Origin: Verticillium longisporum | Taxonomy: Eukaryota > Ascomycota > Sordariomycetes > Glomerellales > Plectosphaerellaceae | Direction of reading: 5' to 3' | Length of the DNA: 64,000 bases | Assembly: GCA_019188255.1 (NCBI GenBank) | Contig: JAETXT010000006.1 | Location: forward strand, 5,208,001 to 5,272,000 | In this document: positions 21,140 through 32,276 of the stretch, piece after piece | How positions within the stretch are numbered: the first letter of the stretch is position 1 | Layout: every line of letters starts with the position of its first letter | Notes under the pieces: model-generated | What the model saw: only the letters and a program-made list of their open reading frames with translations | What the model was told of the DNA's origin: nothing | Database searches by the model: none | Program-made: the position numbers and the translations under genes

Positions 21140-21541
21140 GTTGTCGCGTGGTGGGTGTGAGAGGCTCGCGCTGCGGCTACATTGAGATGAGAGCGTGGAG
21201 CGGGACTCTGCTGTGCTGTCTTCTGCAATGTCTTCTTATGGTGTTGATGCCTATGATGCAACACCTCGCAATGAGCTGCTGCCATGCATTGTGGGACCGA
21301 GTGCCCGGAGATGCAATTGGGAGGGTATCCTTATAGGGGTTCTACGCCAGATGTTGGAGAGGCCTGGTTTTCCCTCCAATACAGCAAGCCTCTTCTTCTC
21401 CCAACTTGTTGGACTTTTACACGTGACCTCTCATTTCTGGCGACAGCAGCAGGGTGATCTCTGCCGGGATCTTCAGTCGCCTCAGGCAAGGAATGCGAAA
21501 GTCGTGAGTTCCCCAGGCTGGACATCTGCGGCTCGGTCATC
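21140..21541. other. LYR gene promoter region, no gene seen
   Basis: About 400 bp between the LYR start codon and the MITE-like element. No recognisable coding sequence on either strand. Confidence 0.5.
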
Positions 21542-21789
21542 CCTTTAGTGCCCAAATTCGACCTCAGTGCTTCGTATGATGGACATTCGAGTAGCAGAAA
21601 ACACATGGCGCCAATTGAATCAAAGGACATGGCGAACTATAGATCTAGAAGCGTGTGCGTTATCTATGTTTTACAGACGTACCCGCCCTCAATCATGTAC
21701 TGACCTAGTACCTGCGTACATGCAGATCAAAGCTCTTTAGGTAGGCAGTGATCATGCTATATACTGAGGCCGAATTTGGGCACTAAAGG
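21542..21789. mobile_element. MITE-like element with 27-bp inverted ends
   Basis: The first 27 bases (21542-21568) and the last 27 (21763-21789) are inverted copies with one mismatch; the core is TAGTGCCCAAATTCG. The 248-bp span has no coding capacity. A TA near each outer edge (21546-21547 and 21784-21785) would fit a TA-duplicating Tc1/mariner-type origin, with the ends then being GTGCCCAAATTCG. No longer target duplication was found. Short non-coding inverted-end elements of this size are typical MITEs. Confidence 0.55.
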
Positions 21790-22080
21790 ACTATCCAGAA
21801 GGAGGACCAGGGACAGGCCTTCAAATCCCACTCTTGATGTTGGCATCTTCGATGAGTGGCTGCAGGGGACCGGCGTTGTCGATCAGGTGTTGGTTATGCT
21901 ACATCAAGGAGAATGAAGTCCGAATACAGGCATTGTTTATGGACACCCTTTTGACGAATGACAGACTTCCGGGTACCAACAGTCGGTGGTCCGGGAGCCT
22001 CACTCGTGATCCAAAATTCGCCTTGTCAGTCCGGAAAGCGGTCCCCTTGTAACTATCGCCCAGGCCGGGTGCTTTCTGAG
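21790..22080. other. Unassigned DNA next to the retroelement remnant
   Basis: About 290 bp between the MITE-like element and the recognisable integrase remnant. It may be further decayed retroelement sequence, but no protein family could be recognised in any frame. Confidence 0.4.
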
Positions 22081-22748
22081 GTGCGGTCTGGCCATGTTTG
22101 CCCCCAATAGAATGGTCGTCCAGACTTGCCATCCAGCGCTGCTGTGGTCACCGAAAACAGTTATTGTAGGTGGATAAGTGTTGTTGTATCTGGCTTAATT
22201 GGTCGCCGACTTGCCCCCAGGCCTACGTTTATAGCTTCTGCAAACCAACTCCATCAGAGGAGTCCCTTCTTTCACACAGGAGCTTCGTCCATCCAGGCCA
22301 GGACTAAGTTCAGGGCCTCAGATGCTGTAGTCCCCAGCGCCGGGTACACCCACACATGCCTGCTGAAGTAATCAACAAGAACCAGCAGATGTCGGTTTCC
22401 CCTCATTGTCGTGGTGAAGGGCCCCCAATGATCGATTCCCATGAGCTGGAAGGGTTCCGCAACCTGGGACTTGATCGGAGGTGCTTTTGGTTTATTGGGC
22501 CCATGACTGGCGCACTGCCTGCATCCTTAGACATGTGAGACGGCATCTCGGGCCACGCCTGGCTAGAACACCGAAGCTGCCAGGCGCCTCCTCGTAGCGT
22601 TCGGTCCCCAATGGCCTGCCTTGTCATGTGCCTCGCGGAGGGCATCAGCAACTTCACGCTCGACAAGACATCTCTGCCATAGACCCTTCCCGGCGTGATG
22701 GGATAGGTGCTTGCCCACAAGCTTGAAGTGCCGGGCCTGAGCGATCAA
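22081..22748 (-). pseudogene. Degraded retrotransposon integrase (Ty3/gypsy-like)
   Basis: Read leftwards from 22748 one frame gives a zinc-binding integrase N-terminus: EAHDKAGHWG, then a CRQCASHGP pair of cysteines. It continues into an rve-type core, FQLMGIDHWGPFTTTMRGNRHLLVLVDYFSRHVWVYP. In-frame stops occur where W and another residue are expected (VF*PGVARD and SHV*GCRQC), consistent with G:C to A:T decay. After PV* near 22270 the frame is lost. No LTRs, reverse transcriptase or RNase H were found nearby, so only a fragment of a polyprotein remains. It ends about 100 bp before the next gene. Confidence 0.75.
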
Positions 22749-22853
22749 TGTTCACTAAGGCCCAGAGGAACTATGGGACATACAAGCGTGAGCTACATGT
22801 CCCGGGCTTATCTTATCGCAGCTGTCTCCACCACAGCTCTCGAGCCCATCCCG

Positions 22854-23944
22854 ATGCGAGCAAACCACCAAGCCCTTGATCACGACATTGAGCTCTCGAT
22901 CCGCGACAGCAGCCACGACACACATCACCTCGAGCCTCCTCCGAATCCCAACACCCCCGCAGACACCCCTTGGACACCCCAGACAACCCCCATGTCCAGC
23001 CGCCTGCCGACCTTCAACGGCCGCGCCTCGCTCGAGCGCATCGGCCGCTGCCTCGCCTTCGGCTGCACCCCCGACCAGACCGCCCTCGCCGCAAGCCTCG
23101 TCTCCCGCATCGCCAAGCGCGCCGCCCCTGTCTACGCCGTCCTCCAAGGCTACCCCGCGCGACCGGGCTTCACGATCCCCCACCTCCGCGTGCCCGCCAA
23201 CGCCACCTGGCAGCCCTCCGCGACGAGCGCCGGCCTCGACGCGACGTCATGGCAGAGGGTGAGCACAATCTGTCCTCCGGCCTCTGCGTCGCGCATGTCC
23301 TCTGTCCGTTCCTGACTGACCGGCTACGCAGAAAGCAGACAGCAACGCGACGTACCTCGCCATAGCGAACGAGGCGCTGTACCAGACGCTGGCGCACGCC
23401 CAGGACACGGCGCCCCCTGATCTGGCGGCCAAGTGGCAGACGTTGCTGTACGGCGCGCCGCCGGCCGAGGGGGATGCAACGGCGGCGGTGACGATCAAGA
23501 ATGCGAGGACCAACATCATGCCGAGCCACGTACGTTGCCTCCTTTAGTCCCTTTTGGGCTGCCCAAATCACAGCATACAGCCGACTAACGGCCCAGGCCA
23601 TAACCGAGCCGGAGACGATACGCGCCTTTACGAGATTCCTGCCCTGGACGCGGGACGCCAAGACGACGCAGAGCGTCGTCGTGCAGACGCTCATCTGGTC
23701 GCTGACGCGCGGCACGCTGCTCGCGCGCACGGGCACGACGCTGTCGCTGTACGAGCCCATGCCGAGCTGGCTCATCGGCGAGCTCGACCGGCTGAGCGCC
23801 GTCGAGAACACGGGCGCCGAGACGCGCCTGCGCAAGGCCAACGCCGTGCTGCGGGGCATCGGCCGTGACCTGCGCCTGCTCGAGGAGCAGACGTGGAACC
23901 GCCCCGACGCCGTTGAGGATATGGGCGCGGCCAAGGGGGCGTGA
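22854..23944 (+). CDS. Unrecognised protein, three exons
   Basis: Exons 22854-23258, 23332-23529 and 23597-23944 give 316 aa. Both introns (73 and 67 bp) are in phase 0; the second has a perfect CTAAC branch site. I do not recognise the family. There is no signal peptide or clear membrane segment. Residues 1-45 are Pro/Thr/His-rich. The rest is Ala/Leu-rich and probably helical, with conserved-looking stretches such as GRCLAFGCTPDQTALAASLV, FLPWTRDAKTTQSVVVQTLI and LRKANAVLRGIGRDLRLLEE. Two further in-frame ATGs upstream (near 22773 and 22798) are possible starts; the one chosen leaves the most distance from the retroelement remnant. Strong GC3 bias in all three exons supports real coding. 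Confidence 0.72.
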
Positions 23945-25659
23945 GGAAGCGCGAGGCAGCAAGAAGCGGTCGACAGAAACATGGCCCATGCAAGCCCCTC
24001 ACCGACCTACCAACTTACATTACAGCCATGTGATAGACCTAGGTCTCCGGTGTTCTGAGGGATAGAGGATACCCAAGCAGCGTCATAACCAGCCAAGGAA
24101 TAGGGGGAAGACTTTTGGCTGGACCCTTCTTTTTGTCACCCGCTTGAGGGCAGGATGGGAACACATCGACGGGTGATGGGCTGCTGGCTGGACTCGTCAC
24201 GACCACTGTACTCACATGACACACCGGACGACCAAGCGCCATAGACGCGCCATAATGTCAGTCATTTGCAGAATGCATGCCATGTGTTTCTATCCGTGTA
24301 AAAGACAAGACTGTCGAAGCGCTAACGTTTCATTGAGCAAGACGTGACTACCTGCATGCAGTAGGTCGAGAGAGGGGTCTTGCTGAGTCGCCCATACAGT
24401 ACCACAGTACCACAGCACCACACACAACAGATGGGCGGGCCAATCATGCAGAGGCAGACAGACGGCCGAGAGCACAAGAGCGAGTGAGACCTGTCAACGG
24501 CGCGCGGGGTGACGGGCGAACGAGAGGTGCATGAGTGCGTTTGCCGTGCGCTGCAGCAGCGCCGTGAAGCTTGTCATGGGTGCCGTGCCGCTACGCTGCT
24601 AGATCAGCCCGTTGGATGCTTCGTACCCTCTGCTGGTGCGTGCGTCCTCCCACTGTGCCTCCCACCAAGAAAACCCGTCTGATGATGATGACGAGAATGG
24701 CCTCGACCCGAGCAAGCCGGGTGTAGGTTTTCCAGTGGCGTTCATCCCGTCAGCAGGCGAAGCGCAGCCTCGGCTGCCACGGATCAACCCAAGCCCTACG
24801 AGCTCGTCCTGGCTCGTTCTCGTGATGCAAGTCTGCGGCGGTGGCCCGGCAGTCATCCGGAGAGGGGTGGCACGGGAGGTTGGTGGTGGTGGTGGTGGGA
24901 TGGAGATGGCAGCCCGCGACCCCATCTCAGCGGCGGTGTGGACAAATGCCGACAGGGCGATCTCCTGACTATTCCGCTTCACGATTAGCACGATTCGCGG
25001 GAGGTGGGGGTGCACAGCATATTTCGTCCTGGCGAACAAAATCCTAGAGGAAAAAGACAGAGACAAAAAAGGTACAATGCCTGGTCCTCTTGGCTTGGCT
25101 TGCGACCAGCCCTGTCACGGCTTGCCCCAGTGCCCCTCCTGCGTGCCGGCCTCTGGTTCGACGCTGGCGAGGAGTCCTTTTGCCATGGTACGACTGGGAT
25201 TTTGCAACCCTCCGGTCTGGGTCGTATATGTAGCGCTAAGACCGGAGTAATCGCAGCGCTAAAAGAAGAGAGTGGAGAGAGCGAGTCGAACTTTTGCAGA
25301 ACTTTTTTTCCCCCCTTCCTTTGGGCGCGTGGCTGGAATGTTCGTGTGACGAAATGATTTGATAACGAAAAAAAAGGTGGTTGTTGAACTGCCGAACGAG
25401 CCGGATCGTGAGCATTTGCTTGCGGCGACACCACTGGACCCTTTTCATCTGTTGTCTCCCTGCAGCGTACTCGAATTAGTCGAACCACCTGGCTGAGGCA
25501 CGGCTTGATCCCCCCTTGTGCTCGAGGTCAAGCTCGAGTACCGAGGTCAGGGCTTGTTCGGATCGCCAAGACGGTGAAATCCAATCCTGTGTGGAGGACA
25601 AGGAAACGACCCCTGGCACACTGGAGTGTACCGCAACGAGAGCATCAAGGGCTAGGCTC

Positions 25660-25699
25660 GACGAAGACGAAGCCAGGCCGACGAAGACGAAGCCAGGCC
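25660..25699. repeat. 20-bp tandem duplication
   Basis: Two exact head-to-tail copies of a 20-bp unit beginning GACGAAGACGAAGCC, in non-coding DNA. Confidence 0.85.
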
Positions 25700-26907
25700 A
25701 GGCAAGGACAGCACGAGCGCAGACCAGCGACCAACGAGGAATCCAGCTGCAGACAGTGTGGCCAGCCAGCAGATCTCACGTTGGAGCCTCCACAGCGGCG
25801 TGCACAGGAGAGAGAGACCAGGAGAGAGACCAGGGCCGGAAAAGGCACGCGATGGACCGGACGAGGCAGCAGCTGGCGGCACTCGCCGCTCGCCCGCAGC
25901 AAGTGATCGACGTTGGAAATTAAAATTCTCGTCACGCTGAATGGCTGCTAGAGGTTGACTCCGCTTGCGATGTACTGGCAGTGCGCCCCGCGTCATGAGC
26001 TTGCGCTCTGCTGGCGGCCACTGTGCGGGAAGCTGTTGTTGTGTCTGGCTGCGATTCGTTCATTTCTGCTGCTTCCTGCTTGCCACCACCACCATGTGCA
26101 TTGCTGGTCCTGAGGATGGATTGAGGAGGGGAAGGACATGATCTGATGAGGAGGAGGATGTCGAGGTAGGGGACAGCACTATTGCAGGCGCCCCAGGAGG
26201 TCCACCTAGGTCTTGGAAGTTTGCTTTGTTTTTGTCGATCAACGTCATGAGGGGACGTGACTGGTGGAGGATGGCGCCTTGACTTGCCCTGAACCCGTTG
26301 TCGCACGTGAAGGAAAAGAATCGAGAATCCGGGGATCAAGGGAGCAATGGATCAAGGGGACCAAGGAACCAAGGAACACAGGAACCCAAGCACGCAAGGA
26401 GATTGCGCTGAGTGCGGGACGAAAGCCGATACACAGACCACGCCTGGTGGGAGGTCCTCGCCTGGTGGTCGTGTGAGGGGGAGCACGGAGGCGTACTCGG
26501 ACCTGGTGCATCGTGATCTGTCGCATCACCCCGGATGTCGCCCACTGAACCTGCAGTCAAGCGAGAGATAAGGTGCTTGTGAGGCCATTCGTGTCATGGT
26601 TTGGGGGTTTGCTGCAGTGTGTCGCTGGAAGTCATGTCATGTATCTTTTTGCCTTGTCTCGCAGACAGCCTCGACAGCCTCGACGGAGCTAGCCTGGAAT
26701 GAGTCAGTGAGACAATGGCTGTTCCCATGTCGCTCCCAGATTTGGGGGACGGCAAAATACAGGTTTTGGGTGCCAGGGTAGGTATCGTGGGTATCGAAGA
26801 CGAGAAGGCGAGAAGGCGAGAATGCGATGCGGTAGCTGGCATGAAGGTGAGGAGCTTGGGTCGATGCATCGCATGGCAGGCAGCAAGCACTACGCTGCAT
26901 CATGGGT

Positions 26908-26957
26908 GAGGCAGGTAGCATCACGGGCGAGGCAGGTAGCATCACGGGTGAGGCAGG
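26908..26957. repeat. 21-bp tandem repeat, about 2.4 copies
   Basis: The unit begins GAGGCAGGTAGCATC; two full copies differ at one base and a third is partial. Non-coding. Confidence 0.8.
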
Positions 26958-27202
26958 CAAGGGCACATGCACAAACAGGTAGCAGCAGTAGCAGGGCAGA
27001 GCGATAGACGCCGTAGGGAGACGCCGTAGGGCAGAGGCAGAAGAGACTTGAGAGCACAAGCGCGTGGGCGAGATTGGCCCCGAAGAGTGGCCGACGCGAA
27101 GGTACCCCAAAGTCTCGCACTAGATCTGAATATTTTCGGTCGGCGGATATGGATCGCACGATCTCTGCAACTCCCGAGCCTACAGGTACCTATGAGGTAC
27201 CT

Positions 27203-27298
27203 GCAGAGGCATGTACAGAGGCAGGAACAGAGGCAAGTACAGAGGCAAGTACAGAGGCAAGCACAGAGGCAAGCACAGAGGCAAGCACAGAGGCAAGT
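27203..27298. repeat. 12-bp minisatellite, eight copies
   Basis: Eight tandem units of ACAGAGGCAAGT with variation mainly at the last positions (AAGT/AAGC/AGGA). A unit length divisible by three keeps the frame open, so predicted peptides across it (repeated ST-E-A) are likely artefacts. Confidence 0.9.
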
Positions 27299-28098
27299 GC
27301 ATGTGTGCATAGTGCGGCAGCAACTGTGTGGGTGGGTCTGTCAGATGTCAGCCCACACTGTTTGCGGTCACTGTGTCTGTCGCGGCATGGCAGGCGATCA
27401 GAGGCGACGCAGCAGATGGGCGCCTCTGAAGAGCCCCACTGAGCAGCAGCACGGGGCGCCTCGTTAGCGCATGGTCCACAGTGCGGAGATGCGAGTGTGC
27501 GTGCAGATACTGAGGGAGAGAAACGAGCAAGGTGCCTGACCCCCTGCGGTACATGGCAGTCCCCTTACCTCACGTGGTGGTAGTGGTACCTACCTGTAGT
27601 GGTAGAGTGGTAGCAGTAGGTACCTACCGTGGCCCCCAAAGCCGCCGCAAGGGCAAAGTTCCGCTTCCCGACCGAAAAGGGCACCCAACTCGTTCTCCTG
27701 CAAACTCCCGTTCCAACAATAACTCAACCCCAAACAACTCCTGCCAGGGCATCGCCATCTCGACCTTGAACCTTCGGCGACGCCACGCCCACGGCACCAC
27801 CCCCCACGAACAAAAAAACCTTCGTCCATCCTGCCGCCCGTGAGCCTTCGATGCTCCTCTTCTGCAGGTTGCCACGAATTTAATTTCAACAGCGTCGCCG
27901 CCTCCCACCGGAGCATCTCCATCTTCGGCTTGGCACCCCTCGCGATCACGAAGGTTGTCAACCTCCTTCTTCCGACCTCCTCCCCCCAGCCCAAAGAACC
28001 ACCCACCACAAGGCATCCAGGCTCGTCCTGCTGCTGCCGTCCCTGGCCCCGGCCTGTCTCAGGTTGCCGGGTCGGCGGACAGCGATAGAGCGCGCTGC

Positions 28099-31000
28099 AT
28101 GCCTCGGGCTTCGAACGCGAAGCGACAGTCAGGCGCTGCTGCCAATGCCAATGCTCGCGACACTCGTCACGAGAATGGTCTTGTAGGCCCCGCCAAGCGA
28201 GTCTCCAACAAGAAGAGCCAGTCCCAGCTGGACGCCTCGCCTGCCCACCACCACTCGACCTCGTCCGCACCCTCCGACGGCGATGCCTCTGCGTCGCCTC
28301 TGCCGTCGCCTCTGCCCACCTTTGCTATCCATGGAAACGGAGACACCAACGGCAAGATCCATCCCGCCGCCGCCATGGCCGCCGACGCCGTCCCTAGGAG
28401 GGGCTCGCTAGGCGCCTACTCGGAATCTTCCTCGGGCGACTCGAGCGCCTCGAACCCGGCCGGGAACGGCTGTGTCGAGACGCAGCACCGCCAGATCGAT
28501 GTCAATGCCACCAAAAATGTCGACGTCCACCGCGATCCCGGCGGTCCCCTCGAGTTTGCCGCCACCGTCCTTCGCGCGCTCCCTCTCTACGACACGCTCG
28601 CCATCCTCATCCTGCTCATGCACGTCCCGCCCGTCGCCCTCTCGGGCATCTACATGGCCTTTACCTTTTTGACCTTTGTGCCCCCCGTGACCACGAGCTC
28701 CGGCATGAACATCAACCTCGCCGAGATCTTCGACTACAACTCGACCATGCCCTCTCTCGTCACCATCGGCTGCATGGACATCCTCATCATGCTCGTGTGG
28801 CTGTTCCTGTGGCCGCCGATCCAGGTTGCCATTCTCGACTTGGCCAAGCCCGTCATTGCTGTGACCCTTGGCGGTGGCTCGTCCTCGCGCGAAGGCACGT
28901 CGAGCAGCGTCACGACGTGCTTCCTCCTCGTCATCGCCTCGCACGTGCTTCGCGGTTCGAGGCTGCACTGGTCCCGCGCCACTCGACTCTTGCCCCCAAA
29001 TTGGCGGCTCGCCTCCGACAATGACGACCCCCTTGAGGCGATCTCGCAAGGGTTCGATAAGAGAGGACCCCACGGCTGGATCAAGAGCATACTGGCCATT
29101 CACATTCTGACCCAGGGCATTGTGCGATATATCAGGGAGTGGTACCTGCGACGCGAAAAGAGCAGCGGATCCTCCCACAGCCTGTCCGATCCCGAAGCGG
29201 GCAAGCCCGCCGACATTTCTGGAGATGCTGGTCTGCCAACAACCACCGACAGCGAAGCCGCAGCGCTGCAGCACGCCACGACGTCGTCCAAGAAGAGGAG
29301 AAAGCAGAGCACCCAGGTGCGCCTCCAGCAGCCCTTGTGGGCCGCGTTGGCGAGCACCAAAATTGTCATGGTCAAGGAGTACGAATTATCGCACGCCGCT
29401 TCCGAAACAGCGGGGTCCAATGCTACCGACATCCACAATTTGGGCAACGCCCCGTTCGACTCGGAAGCCGAACAGATCTGGATCTCCTACATTGGATACG
29501 ACGAAATTTGCTTCAACACCAGTCATTTTGCCGACATTGCCCCACCCACCCAGAACGGACACGCCTCACGACCCGCCGGCGTCGACACGTCCAAGCCATT
29601 CTATGTCCGCGTCAACAATGCCTACTGGCAGCCGACGCGCATCTTCCGCGTCCAGGACGGGGACGGCGGGCGCGCGTCGGGTCATCGATGGTGCGGCGAC
29701 GTCTACGGCTTGCGACCGCTTAGCAAGTATGTCTGCGAATTCGTCGACACGCACACCGACCGCTACAGCATCTCGACGCGCATTCGCTCGACCCAGGCGC
29801 CGACCAAGGTCCAGGAGGGCTTCCCCGCGAGCTCCGCCATTAACGGACAGCAGTCCCTTCGCCTCGACTCCCCCGCTACGACGCTCAAGAGTACGATCAG
29901 CGCGCAGAACGAGCGGCTGTCGGATGAAAGGTCCAAGCTCAAGACGCTGCGCAAGGACTGGAAGAGCAAGGTCAGCGCGCTGAAGAAGGAAATCCTGAAG
30001 CTCGACACCTCGATCCAGTCCGGCGGCGGGATCGACGACAAGCGGCGCCAAAACATCTTCCAGCAGGAGACGCAAAAGGCCCAGGCCGAAAAGGAGATTG
30101 CCGAGCTCGACGAGCTGCTCAAGGAGTTTGAAAAGGCGCCCGAAGGTCTGCAAGAACGCAAGAAGCAAGCCGAGAAGAGCTGGTCTGCCGAGAAGACCGT
30201 CTTTGACAAGGCGTCCAAGGAGCACAAGGAGTTCAAGGCCAAGCTCGCGGCACAGATCAAGGCGGCGCAGGACGAGCAGGCGGCCCTCCAGACAAAGCGC
30301 AACAAGATGGCGGCCCGCATTGCCAAGGTGGACACGGAGCTCATGCGCATCACGGATGCAAACAACCGAGGCCTCGACGAAGCCGAGAGCCGGCGCCAAG
30401 GACGCGCGGCGGGGGAGGCTGTGACGAAGCAGATCGAGACCAACTTTCGGGAGAGCATTGCGACGATGCAGGCCAACAATGCGACCAAGCAGGCTCAGGT
30501 CAACAACCTCATGAGCCAGCTCCAGACGTTCCACCAACAGATGAACTACAGCAACAACAGCCTCTCGTTTGACGGTCAGCACCAGCACCAGCACCAGCAC
30601 CAGCAGCACCAGCAGCATCAGCAGCAGCAGGGCTTCGAGGCGGCGGCCTCGACCAATGCGACGAGCTCGGGCAACTCGTGGAACCCGAACCCGGCGGCCG
30701 CCCCTCACTACCCGGCCTCGATGTGGCCAGCAGCAGCGACGACTACAACCTCCAACTCGACGAGCGGACCGGGGGCGGCGCAGCCCTCGCTGCTACCGGC
30801 GCCGCTCATGGGCGCGGGTCACTGGCTTCCCTCGCAGGCACCTGTCAAGTCCCGTGGCCGCTCTAGTAGTATGCTCAGCGACGTTTCGGGCTTCACGCAG
30901 TCGAGTGCCGGCGACGACGAGTACCAGTCGTTCCACAACACGCCGGCGCAGGCGGGCGCGGCCGGCGGCTCACGACCGCCGCCGGGGCTCAGCTGGCCGT

Positions 31001-31101
31001 CGCGAGGCGCCCACTCGGGCTCGGGCAGCAGCGTGCGTAGTGGCACCGGTAGCGGCAGTCGCAGCGGCGGCAGCGTGCGCGACCCGACGAGTCCTGTGTG
31101 A
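28099..31101 (+). CDS. acrB: AcrB-like ubiquitination-network signalling protein
   Basis: A single 1000-aa exon. The ATG at 28099 is chosen because MPRASNAKRQSG...DTRHENGLVGPAKRV is the conserved N-terminus of fungal AcrB proteins; the open frame runs 48 codons further upstream without similarity. Three hydrophobic segments lie near 163-190, 218-245 and 269-285. They are followed by a basic linker, a conserved WISYIGYDEICF...YVRVNNAYWQPTRIFRV region and a long coiled coil at about 593-815. A His/Gln tract sits near 826-845, with a Ser/Gly-rich tail. In Aspergillus, AcrB acts genetically with the HulA ubiquitin ligase and CreD and affects acriflavine resistance. Here it should be a membrane-anchored adaptor; the function is transferred from the family. 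Confidence 0.88.
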   Translation: MPRASNAKRQSGAAANANARDTRHENGLVGPAKRVSNKKSQSQLDASPAHHHSTSSAPSDGDASASPLPSPLPTFAIHGNGDTNGKIHPAAAMAADAVPRRGSLGAYSESSSGDSSASNPAGNGCVETQHRQIDVNATKNVDVHRDPGGPLEFAATVLRALPLYDTLAILILLMHVPPVALSGIYMAFTFLTFVPPVTTSSGMNINLAEIFDYNSTMPSLVTIGCMDILIMLVWLFLWPPIQVAILDLAKPVIAVTLGGGSSSREGTSSSVTTCFLLVIASHVLRGSRLHWSRATRLLPPNWRLASDNDDPLEAISQGFDKRGPHGWIKSILAIHILTQGIVRYIREWYLRREKSSGSSHSLSDPEAGKPADISGDAGLPTTTDSEAAALQHATTSSKKRRKQSTQVRLQQPLWAALASTKIVMVKEYELSHAASETAGSNATDIHNLGNAPFDSEAEQIWISYIGYDEICFNTSHFADIAPPTQNGHASRPAGVDTSKPFYVRVNNAYWQPTRIFRVQDGDGGRASGHRWCGDVYGLRPLSKYVCEFVDTHTDRYSISTRIRSTQAPTKVQEGFPASSAINGQQSLRLDSPATTLKSTISAQNERLSDERSKLKTLRKDWKSKVSALKKEILKLDTSIQSGGGIDDKRRQNIFQQETQKAQAEKEIAELDELLKEFEKAPEGLQERKKQAEKSWSAEKTVFDKASKEHKEFKAKLAAQIKAAQDEQAALQTKRNKMAARIAKVDTELMRITDANNRGLDEAESRRQGRAAGEAVTKQIETNFRESIATMQANNATKQAQVNNLMSQLQTFHQQMNYSNNSLSFDGQHQHQHQHQQHQQHQQQQGFEAAASTNATSSGNSWNPNPAAAPHYPASMWPAAATTTTSNSTSGPGAAQPSLLPAPLMGAGHWLPSQAPVKSRGRSSSMLSDVSGFTQSSAGDDEYQSFHNTPAQAGAAGGSRPPPGLSWPSRGAHSGSGSSVRSGTGSGSRSGGSVRDPTSPV

Positions 31102-32276
31102 GGCCGCGGTCCTGTGAGGTTGTGGTCCTGGGAAGCTGTGTTTGGTTGTAGTTGTTTCTTCTGATGCGTGCTGGGGTCTGTGGGCTTCCTTCTCGTCCGC
31201 CTGGGTCTGTTCTCCGTGTTCGAGGCCGAGTCGCGTGGGTGAAGTGTCTGTAGCTTCGGTGAATTGAAAAGTAGTTGTCTTCGTAAAGGGTGTTCTTCTT
31301 TGGTGCCATGATGTGATGTTTCCGCCTCCCGACTTGAGCGCTTCCCGACAGGCTGTTTGCGAACACCCAAAGCGCTGTCGTCAACAGACCGATAAGCCTG
31401 TTCGGACAGCAGCCAGAACGGCTCTTTGCCCAACTCCAGCGTCGTTCGCCCGTCATTGGTGCCCTGGCTTGTCGTATCGCCGCCCGTGGCTTTCGCAGGT
31501 CGCCGAGTCCGGGGCCATGCCGACCCTCCCTCGGCTGAGCTGCAGGCGGGCCGCCGGGCTTGTGAGTTCTGAGTGCGTGAGGGCCTATTGTTTTCCCCTG
31601 CTTTTCTCTCGAGTCCCTCTCTCTCTCGAGTTCCTCTCTCTCTCTCTCTCTCTCTTGGGGTGCCTCGGCGGCTAGCTATCTTCGCCACTGGTTGGGGTCG
31701 TGCCATTCATGCAGCTTGCCCCAGCCCTCCCCTCCCACGAACGTCGTGCGCTGCTTCACGCAGTTTGACCATCAAGGGGATTTCGTCTGCGTCGTGTTCG
31801 GTGAGGCCTGTACGCGAGGCGGGTACTCACTTTGTTTCTTCGTACGCCCATTCTACAACTTGAGGCTCCCGCCGTGCTGCTGCTTGCTGCCTCTTCCTTG
31901 CCCTGCTGGATTCGCCTTGGGGCTGAGACTGCAGCGGCGAATCGGAGGGCGAAGCTGGGGTTGTGCAGGGATCGCAGGGGAGTCGGGGGCTTGGAGCGGC
32001 CCTTGCTTGGTGGGCATGTGATGAGGGGTGGCCGTTATTTGGATCCTGTCCTCTGGGATGGAGGGTCATAAAGTGCTGTGTAGCGCCGTGCATGCCTGGT
32101 TTTGATTGTCTTGGTCCCTGGATTTATGAATCTGCCGCTCCTTTACGCTCTGTGTTGAGGATGACGATGTTCATGGCGATGATTTGGCTGTCGAACTGAC
32201 GGAGCCAATACGAGGACCTACCTTGGCGAACAAATAGGACTGTCGATGATCAGGTAAATGGTGGTTTACGTTCGAC
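31102..32276. other. Intergenic, acrB 3' end to lipase-like gene
   Basis: About 1.2 kb without a supported gene. It contains a CT-rich microsatellite at 31617-31658. The last part serves as the promoter of the lipase-like gene. Confidence 0.55.
31617..31658. repeat. CT-rich simple repeat
   Basis: Mostly (CT)n, interrupted by a CTCGAGTTC segment, in non-coding DNA. Confidence 0.85.

Larger units (their letters stand above)
23945..28098. other. 4.1-kb gene-free region with several minisatellites
   Basis: Open frames here are short, overlapping and lack family features. The segment contains direct repeats at 25660-25699, 26908-26957 and 27203-27298 and many GGTACC/CCTACC-type short repeats near 27540-27620. 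The last part is presumably the acrB promoter and 5' leader. No RNA gene was recognised. Confidence 0.55.

Noticed and set aside
24599..25066. 155-codon minus-strand frame
   Set aside because: Contains a simple-repeat-derived Pro run and lacks splice or family support.
27048..27467. Frames across the 12-bp minisatellite encoding repeated acidic or Gln-rich peptides
   Set aside because: Products of a 12-bp tandem repeat in otherwise non-coding DNA.
28408..29274. 288-codon minus-strand frame inside acrB
   Set aside because: Antisense shadow of a GC-rich coding exon, with Gly/His/Asp-rich random composition.
29566..30708. 380-codon minus-strand frame inside acrB
   Set aside because: Antisense shadow of the AcrB coiled coil; no family features.
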